Source: Ancistrus triradiatus (Eukaryota > Chordata > Actinopteri > Siluriformes > Loricariidae). Taken from it: a stretch of DNA of 64,000 nucleotides. This document shows positions 58,401 through 64,000 of the stretch, in pieces; the first letter of the stretch is position 1; every line of letters begins with the position of its first letter. Location: NCBI GenBank assembly GCA_025084515.1, contig JAJAGP010000207.1:1-64000 (forward strand), read 5' to 3'. The position numbers and the translations under genes are program-made. A model generated the notes under the pieces. That model did not search any database. It saw nothing but the letters and a program-made list of their open reading frames with translations, and had not been told where the DNA came from.

Positions 58401-60964
58401 CCTTCACACACCATTAGCTGCTCTCCACTTCGCCTTTCATGACAGTGTTCCAACGCTGAGCTGCTGCCAGCTGTCGTCTGCTGTTAGAGCTCTCGGAGCC
58501 ACGCAGGCAGTGTGGGTAGCCGATACCGGCTGCCAAGCTCGACAGATTTTGCTATCATGTTATGCTGTGTCTTTCTTTTCCTCTCAGGTTTTTGAAGCCA
58601 TGATTGCATGGATAAAGCATGATAAGGAGGCCCGGTTAGAGCACATGCCAAAGCTTATGGAACACGTTCGGTTACCACTGTTATCCAGAGATTACCTGGT
58701 TCAGGTTGGCCAGACTAGAATTTTTTGATACCTTGTTTTTTGGTATTACTTTAATTTTTGAGTAATTAGAATGTTGGATACTCTTGAAATGTAATTTTAT
58801 TGTGTCTGTTTGACTAGATTGTAGAGGAGGAGGCCTTGATCAAGAACAATAACACATGTAAGGACTTCCTCATCGAAGCCATGAAGTACCACCTGTTACC
58901 TGCAGACCAGCGGCACCTGATAAAGACAGACAGGACTCGGCCACGCACACCTGTCTGCCTTCCTAAGGTGTGACATATTGTGTCTAATCTTTAGTTTCAA
59001 CATGCACTTTATAAATATACATTTGTACTTGGTTGACTGAGCAGTCAAAGGATTAACTTTAAGCATACACTCTGACCACATTTACAGTGGTGCTTAAGTT
59101 TGTGAACCCTTTAGAATTTTCGATATTTCTGTATAAATATGACCTAAAACATCATCAGATTTTCACACAAGTCCTAAAAGGAGATAAAGAGAACCCAGTT
59201 AAACAAATGGTACAAAAATATTATACTTGGTCATTTATTTATTGAGGAAAATGATCCAATATTACGTATTAGTGACTGCCAAAAGTATGTGAGCCTTTGC
59301 TTTCAGTATCTGGTGGTCTGATAAACTTACTTCAAAAATCTAGGTCGCCCAAGGAGATTGGGTCCCTTTGGTCCTTTCATGGTTTCTTCCTTATATGGTT
59401 AGTTTTTTTTTTTCCTTGCCACTGTCAACCTAGGCTTGCTCAGTTTGGGCCTTGGGCCTAGATATCTATAAAGCTGATTTGAGACAATGCTCCATTGTTT
59501 AAAAAAAAAAAAAAAAGCGCTATATAAATAAATTTGACTTGACTAATCAAAGTCACATTTATTTCTATATTGATTTTTACAATGGAGCATTGTCTCAAAG
59601 CAGCTTCACAATTTTCTGCAATCTTCTGTTATCTAAGCCCAATCCCAGATTGTGCAAGTCCAGGGTGAGAGCGACAAGATAAAACTCCTTGAACTTTATG
59701 AGGAAGATACCTTGGGGCTTTGGCATTCTCATTGGGCAGCACCGTGATTATGTTTTATAGCTTGTGCCAGTGCAGTGCTTTGCAGGGCTAATTAAAGTAT
59801 TGAACCCTGTCCTTCGTTTTTTTCTGTCAGGTGATGATCGTGGTGGGTGGTCAGGCACCTAAAGCAATCCGCAGTGTCGAATGCTATGATTTCCAGGAGG
59901 ATCGGTGGTACCAGGTGGCTGACCTGCCTTCTAGACGCTGCCGAGCAGGTAATCTTCTTCTTGTGTCGCTTTACAGGATACACAGTGGTGCTTGAAAGTT
60001 TGTGAATCCTTTACAATTTTCTATATTTCTCAATAACTATGATGTAAAACACCATCAAATTTTCACACAAGTAATAAAATGAGATAAAGAAAACCTTATT
60101 AAAGAAATGAGTTGATAACTGAAAGTAGATGTTTCAGATAGGGGTGGACTCATACATTAGCATTATCTCATGTGAGAGAGACCTTTAGTTGCTAAGAAGT
60201 GACCCTGGCTTTCTCTGTGACCTTGCAGATTGATCTTTGTTGGTCACTCCTAGGCAGGGTAACAATGATCTTGAATTTCTTTACTTATGTACACAATCTG
60301 TCTGACTGTGGATTGGTAAAAGAGAGAAGGTTTTGTCATTATTCCAGCCAGATGGCCATGAACAACTCTTTGTGAGGCCCTCAGAAGTCTCACTTGTTTT
60401 TGCCATGATACACTTCCACAAATGTGTTGTGAAGATCAGACTTGTAATAGATTTCTGTTCTTTAAATACAACATGGCGTCCAATCAATGGTGATTTCACC
60501 TTCAAATGATCTGCTAATCCTAGAGGCTCACATACTTTTGCCACTGATTTGGATCATTTTCGTCAATAAATAAATGACCAACTGTAGCATATTTTCTCAT
60601 TCATTGAATTGGGATTTACTTTTAGTACTTGTGTGAAAATCTGATTATGTTTGAGGGGGTATTTTAGGCAGGAATATAGAAAATTCTAACTTTCAAGCAC
60701 CAGTGTACATGTCAGATGTTCATCCCTGGAATTTACTCTGGGAGTGTGTGTGTGTGCCTTGCACAGGGGTGGTGTTCATGGCTGGTAAGGTATATGCAGT
60801 GGGAGGTTTTAATGGCTCTCTGCGTGTGAGGACAGTGGACGTGTATGACGGTATGAGGGATCATTGGAGTGCAGTTCCCAGCATGCAAGAGCGTCGCAGC
60901 ACACTTGGGGCAGCCGTACTTGGGGAGCTGCTCTATGCTGTGGGCGGCTTTGATGGCAGCACAG
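49424..60964 (+). CDS. klhl3: KLHL3, exons 1-10, continues beyond window
   Basis: Exons: 49424-49437, 51035-51154, 51472-51578, 54382-54503, 56720-56882, 56965-57074, 58588-58704, 58818-58967, 59831-59948, 60767-60964. All have GT/AG borders and matching phases, giving about 406 of roughly 590 residues. The BTB domain spans about 45-120 (CDVLLVAGQVEIPAHKLVL; AMFTGEMSESKA). BACK follows (122-250; CLGIRAFADLHTC; LISSDKLTVSTEEKV). The first Kelch repeats start at 302 (VMIVVGGQAPKAIRSVECYD; VYAVGGFNGSLRVRTVD; LLYAVGGFDGST). KLHL3 is the substrate adaptor of a CUL3 ubiquitin ligase that targets WNK kinases and so controls renal salt transport. Wording such as NNNTCKDFLIEAMKYHLLP and SMQERRSTLGAAVL favours KLHL3 over KLHL2. 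An in-frame TAG at 49388-49390 precedes the chosen ATG. Exon 3 has a NAGNAG acceptor (GCACAGCAG); the first AG gives the better alignment. Confidence 0.95.
49857..50050 (+). repeat. tRNA-derived SINE (klhl3 intron 1)
   Basis: A clean copy: head CTGTGGTAGCCTAGCAGTTA, box-B-like GGTTCAAATCC, and tail GTAAGTCGCTCTGGATAAGG then GCGTCTGCTAAATGC. It serves as the local reference for this family. Confidence 0.97.
50098..50906. mobile_element. foldback Tc1-like element (klhl3 intron 1)
   Basis: The left arm (about 50150-50375) reads the N-terminal transposase region forward (FERGMVVGIRWAGLSISENADL). The right arm (about 50490-50815) carries the same region inverted, and extends to the terminal signature CAGGTGTACCTAATTCAGTG ... 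GTGAGTG before TA. Catalytic parts are missing, so the element is two facing N-terminal halves. Confidence 0.75.
51914..53399 (-). mobile_element. Tc1-like transposon, family B, with 200-bp internal duplication (klhl3 intron 3)
   Basis: Both ends carry the CAGTGGGGCAAAAA signature, and TA flanks at 51912-51913 and 53400-53401. The transposase runs on the minus strand from MAKTKELSKDTRKKIVDLHQ (near 53036) to the catalytic region with ENIMWSDETKIELFGKN (near 52340-52400). The part at about 52585-52741 is repeated, more intact, at 52785-52934. Confidence 0.92.
53529..53858 (+). other. open frame with MADF-like segment (klhl3 intron 3)
   Basis: A 109-codon frame ends with TEQLILLAAEHKRFYDKQYSD followed by WLEYS. 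The pattern of a leading acidic residue, LI, a hydrophobic run, then YDKxxxxY and a W downstream fits the start of a MADF (Myb/SANT-like) DNA-binding domain as found in PIF/Harbinger transposons. It starts in non-homologous sequence and ends before the third helix. Probably a transposon relic; expression is unknown. Confidence 0.4.
55425..55563 (+). mobile_element. Tc1 family H right-end fragment (klhl3 intron 4)
   Basis: It matches the end of the 2181-4307 element: TTGGTACCAGATGCCACAG, CCATGCCTCGATGGGTCAG, then GGTTTTAATGTTATGGCTGA before TGTA. Only the last about 140 bp remain. Confidence 0.8.
55575..56563 (+). mobile_element. Tc1-like transposon, family A, 5'-truncated (klhl3 intron 4)
   Basis: It starts at the TSKQLK-equivalent region and contains MANVNIHESSIRRTLNNNG (55628 on), DETKIEVFGLKEKRYVW (about 55810) and SQSPDLNPMEMLWKDLK (from 56126; Met in place of Ile before the catalytic Glu). 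The right terminal repeat ends at 56563. The middle has frame breaks and a deletion of the DNDPKH motif. Confidence 0.9.
57480..57610 (+). repeat. DANA/Mermaid-like SINE fragment (klhl3 intron 6)
   Basis: Head GGCGGCATGTGGTTTGTATA and GTCGCCTCGCAGCTC, then TGTTCGTGTGGATTTACTCC; truncated after GTTTACTC. Confidence 0.75.
57708..57895 (-). repeat. tRNA-derived SINE, diverged (klhl3 intron 6)
   Basis: Tail CATTTAGCAGACACCCTTATCC, body CAATCCAAGCAATTGTGAG, head (complement of CTGTGATGGCTTAGTGGTTA). Confidence 0.85.
59084..59325 (-). mobile_element. Tc1 family A terminal fragment (klhl3 intron 8)
   Basis: CAGTGGTGCTTAAGTTTGTG and the next about 200 bp of the family terminal repeat up to GTGAGCCTTTGC. 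Nothing of the transposase remains. Confidence 0.85.
59345..59722. repeat. two inverted copies of a teleost SINE/LINE-tail repeat
   Basis: 59345-59531 has GGTTTCTTCCTTATATGG, CCTTGCCACTGTCAACCTAGG, GAGACAATGCTCCATTGTTT and ends GCGCTATATAAATAAATTTGAC. From 59541 the same tail appears inverted (CACATTTATTTCTATATTG, ACAATGGAGCATTGTCTCAAAG) and continues to GATAAAACTCCTTGAAC at about 59690. The two tails face each other about 10 bp apart. Confidence 0.75.
59983..60705 (-). mobile_element. Tc1 family A deletion derivative filling klhl3 intron 9
   Basis: The left end CAGTGGTGCTTGAAAGTTTG and the right end (complement of CACTGGTGCTTGAAAGTTAG) are present. The middle keeps only the N-terminal region on the minus strand (near 60230-60300) and the sequence before it. 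It lies between exon 9 (ends 59948) and exon 10 (starts 60767). Confidence 0.88.
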
Positions 60965-61022
60965 GTAAAACCCTTACAGTGCCTTATTATAATAATAATA
61001 ATACCAACCATAGACCAACATA

Positions 61023-61673
61023 CATTACTGGTTAAAAGTTTTAGACCATCCCTATTTTTCCAGTTTTTGTCGATATCTATGTCAGTATAATGTTGGAGTT
61101 GTTTTTTAAACAAAATTGAATTTACAGTTTTGACTCCTCAAAATAGCCACCTTTTGCAGATCTAATAGGATAGCCTCGAGGCATTCTGGAAATAAAGTAG
61201 TTTCAGGTCTACACAAAACTAGGTCTTCCCAAAGTGTTGCATTTTTAGATTGCAGCTGTGCTACCATTCCATGATTTGATGACTTGGAGTTTGGTTCTGG
61301 TTCTATGTCAAGGTACTTCTGACACAGCCTGTGGTATCGTTGTCTTGCTGTAGGATGAACCCCTGACTAACTAGGGATAGAGCTGCAAAATGTTGCTGTG
61401 AAATGCCGTGGTAGATCTTTTGGTTCCTGAATTTTTCTCACCATTACGATAGCAATACACTACATCCTGTAGTGCACTGTTGTAACACTGTCCTAGAGGT
61501 GGTAGGTACACAGTCTGGTCCAGCAATGCTTTGACAGAGACAAAAGGTTTGATAGTAATCACTCTGAAATGTACATTATTGTTCAGTTGACGGCTTATTT
61601 GTGAACCGTTTCACGTTGTTAAATGATAATAAACTTGACAAATGGGGAGTTCTAAGACTTTTGAGCAGGAGTG
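61023..61673 (-). mobile_element. Tc1-like transposon, family I, internally deleted (klhl3 intron 10)
   Basis: The left end CATTACTGGTTAAAAGTTTT and the right end (complement of CACTCCTGCTCAAAAGTCTT) are imperfect inverted repeats flanked by TA (61021-61022, 61674-61675). About 650 bp, with only short transposase-like remnants. Confidence 0.7.
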
Positions 61674-61675
61674 TA

Positions 61676-63158
61676 CAGTGGTGCTTGAAAGTTTGTGAAT
61701 CCTTTGGAATTTTCTATATTTCTGCATAAATATGACCTAAAACATCATCAGATTTTCACACCCAAGTCTTTAAAATAGATAAAAAAACAATCAGAAACCA
61801 AATGATACACAATACATTTGTAATCATACCCCACCCCCCCGTGCAGCAATAAACTGGCAACTAAAACATTTCCTGCCAACTCTTGTTAGTCGTGGAGGAA
61901 TTTTAGCCATTCCTCCGTGCAGACGCTTCAATCTGGAATGGTGGTGGTTTCCTAACATTAACTGCTCGTGTTCAGGTCCTTCCACAGCATTTTCGATTGG
62001 ATTAAGGTCAGGACTTTGACTTGGCCGTTCCAAAACATTAACTTTATTCTTCTTTAACCATTCTTTGGTAGACTTGTGTGCTTAGGGTTGTTGTCTTGCT
62101 GCATGACACACCTTCTCTTGAGATTCAGTTCATGGGCAGATGTCTTGACGTTTTCCTTTAGAATCCTCTGATACATTTCAGAATTCATTGTTCCATCAAT
62201 GATGGCAAGATGCAGCAAAACAAGCCCAGACCATGATACTACCACCACCATGTTTCACATGTGGGATAAGGTTCTTATGTTGGAATGCAGTGTTTTCCTT
62301 TCTCCAAACATAACGCTTTTCTTGATGAAAACCAAAAAAGTCTTGTTTTGTTTTGGTCTCATCCGTCCACAAAAAATTCCTCCAATAGCCTTCTGGCTTG
62401 TCCATGTGATCTTTAGCAAACTGCAGACGAGCAGCAATGTTGTTTTTGGAGAGTAGTGGCTTTCTCCTTGTAACCCTGCCATGCACACCATTGTTGTTCA
62501 GTGTTCTTCTGATGGTGGACTCATGAATATTAACATTAGCCAATGTGAGAGAGGCCTTCAGTTGCTTAGAAGTTATCCTGGCGTCCTTTGTGGCCTCGCC
62601 AACTATTACACGCCTTGCTCTTGGAGTGATCTCTGTTGGTCGACCACTCCTGAGGAGGGTAACAATGGTCTTGAGTTTCCTCCATTTGTACACAATCTGT
62701 CTGACTGTGGATTGGTGGAGTTCAAACTCGATGCCTGATGAGCATCAACAACTCTTTTTCTGTGGTTCTCAGAAATCTCCTTTGTTTGTGTCATGAAACA
62801 CTTCCGCAAACATGTGTTGTGAAAAGCAGTCTTTGATAGATCCCTGTTCTTTAAATAAAACAGGGTGCCCACTCACACCTGATTGTCATCCCATTGATTG
62901 AAAACACCTGACTCTAATTTCACCTTCAAATTAACTGCTAATCCTAGAGGTTCACATACTTTTGCCACTCACTAATATGTAATATTGGATCATTTTCCTC
63001 AATAAAGGAATGACCAAGTATAATATTTTTGTCTCATTTGTTTAACTGGGTTCTCTTTATCTACTTTTAGGACTTGTGTGAAAATCTGATGATGTTTTAT
63101 TTCATTATGCAGAAATATCGAAAATTCTGAAGTGTTCACAAACATTCCAGCAACACTG
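61676..63158 (-). mobile_element. Tc1-like transposon, family A, near full length (klhl3 intron 10)
   Basis: Left end CAGTGGTGCTTGAAAGTTTG directly after TA; the right end is diverged. The minus-strand transposase is nearly complete in pieces: GRPTEITPRARRVIVGEA (62640-62590), ENLWKD-equivalent region (near 61990), WSQSPDL (PSQSPDLNPIEN near 62025) and QQDNNPKHTS (near 62090; the usual DND reads DNN). Several frame breaks. Confidence 0.92.
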
Positions 63159-64000
63159 AAGTGAGGCTAGTGTGTATGCAGTTTTTTGTTTTAAATATAG
63201 TTTTCAAATAGTGGAGTTGCACTATGATTACTACCAATGTCAGCAATACATTGCTTAAAATACTAGAATGGGCTACATTATCAGTCACTATAGCAGTAAT
63301 GGCATATCAGTTACAGCACAGTGATACAGGGCTGTGTTAGAGAAAGGGTAGACGTTAGATGGGCGTGAGTAACAGCAAACTTGAATTTTCAACCTTTCAA
63401 AATTGAAAATGACTAGGAAACTGCACATTTTTTGAAACAAAACAAAATGGTACCAAAGGTGGTTCATGTCAGGTTGGACCAGAGAGCTGTGCGCTTGGGG
63501 ATCAAGGCTTTGCATGCTGAAAGCATGTGTATGGTGTTTAAATAGCATCTGTAATGGAGAGCGTGAAAACTGCTAAAACATTTATGTATTTTTAGCAGAT
63601 GCCCTAATCCAGAGTGACTTACAATTGTGGGTTAAGGATCTTGCTCAAGGGCCCAACAATGGCAGCTTGTCAGAGGTGGGATTTGAACCTGGGACCTTCT
63701 GGTCCATAGCCCAGTACCTTTAACCATTAACCCACCACTTTCCATACAAGCTTCAACAACAACTCAAGTTTTAAGTACGCCTTCAGGTTTACTAGAAGTG
63801 TCTAAAACACGAGCACAGAGAAGCTCGTGAGAGCAGAGACAGTGAAGTGAACACAGAATCTTGGTCAAGAGTCATCAGTCATATGAGAAATCGAGACTCA
63901 TCAGATGAGGCAGCAATTTTCCAGTCTTCTGTCGTCCAAGTTCGGAGAGTCTGTGTGAATTGTAGCTTCAATTCCCTGTTCTTAGCAGACAGGAGTGGTA
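63159..64000. other. klhl3 intron 10, right part
   Basis: No further klhl3 exon is visible before the window ends. It holds one SINE (63580-63745). Confidence 0.6.
63580..63745 (-). repeat. tRNA-derived SINE
   Basis: Tail TTTAGCAGATGCCCTAATCC, body CTTGCTCAAGGGCCCAACAATGG, head at the right (degraded, complement of GGTGGGTTAATGGTTAAAGG). Confidence 0.88.

Noticed and set aside
1..64000. CRISPR arrays, phage or defence islands, rRNA and tRNA genes
   Set aside because: None seen. All short regular repeats are eukaryotic microsatellites or minisatellites, and tRNA-like heads all belong to SINEs with degraded or fused 3' parts.

Overview
The window is vertebrate nuclear DNA from a bony fish. 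It carries spliced genes with GT/AG introns, very many Tc1/mariner-type transposons of several families, DANA/Mermaid-like SINEs and a second abundant tRNA-derived SINE. The repeat mix would suit a catfish-like teleost, but the sequence alone does not fix the species. I see no bacterial operon, CRISPR array, phage, rRNA gene or tRNA gene.

Three host genes are supported. (1) A DPF2-type gene (dpf2 or its fish paralogue dpf2l) runs on the minus strand from start codon 39807 to stop codon 24417. I could resolve 11 coding exons with consistent phases, giving 404 residues: requiem N-terminal domain, one C2H2 finger and a double PHD finger. (2) hnrnpa0 is a single-exon plus-strand gene at 42549-43463 (304 aa; two RRMs, Gly-rich tail, PY-NLS). 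It lies head-to-head with dpf2 about 2.7 kb away. (3) klhl3 is on the plus strand, with coding exons 1-10 between 49424 and 60964; it continues past the right edge. HNRNPA0 and KLHL3 are also neighbours in human 5q31, so that link is ancient. DPF2 belongs to BAF chromatin remodelling, hnRNP A0 to mRNA binding and KLHL3 to CUL3-dependent ubiquitination; they form no pathway together.

Layout: 1-24416 is gene-poor and full of decayed transposons (nested Tc1 copies at 2181-4307, a THAP-domain relic at 12366-12856, a LINE relic at 15725-16051, a near-complete Tc1 at 19234-20606). 24417-39807 is dpf2, with introns swollen by Tc1, pogo-like, hAT-like and SINE insertions. 39808-42548 is the shared upstream region. 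42549-44303 is hnrnpa0. A candidate spliced non-coding transcript lies at 45420-45820 and a LINE relic at 46835-47420. 49095-64000 is klhl3, with a foldback Tc1, a MADF-like ORF and many Tc1 copies in its introns.

The most notable non-genic observations are two pairs of TA-target elements that each share one TA, an intron of klhl3 made almost entirely of a Tc1 derivative, the pair of inverted pogo-like elements in dpf2 intron 8, and the CpG cluster plus spliced transcript candidate downstream of hnrnpa0. No clearly undescribed biological system was found.
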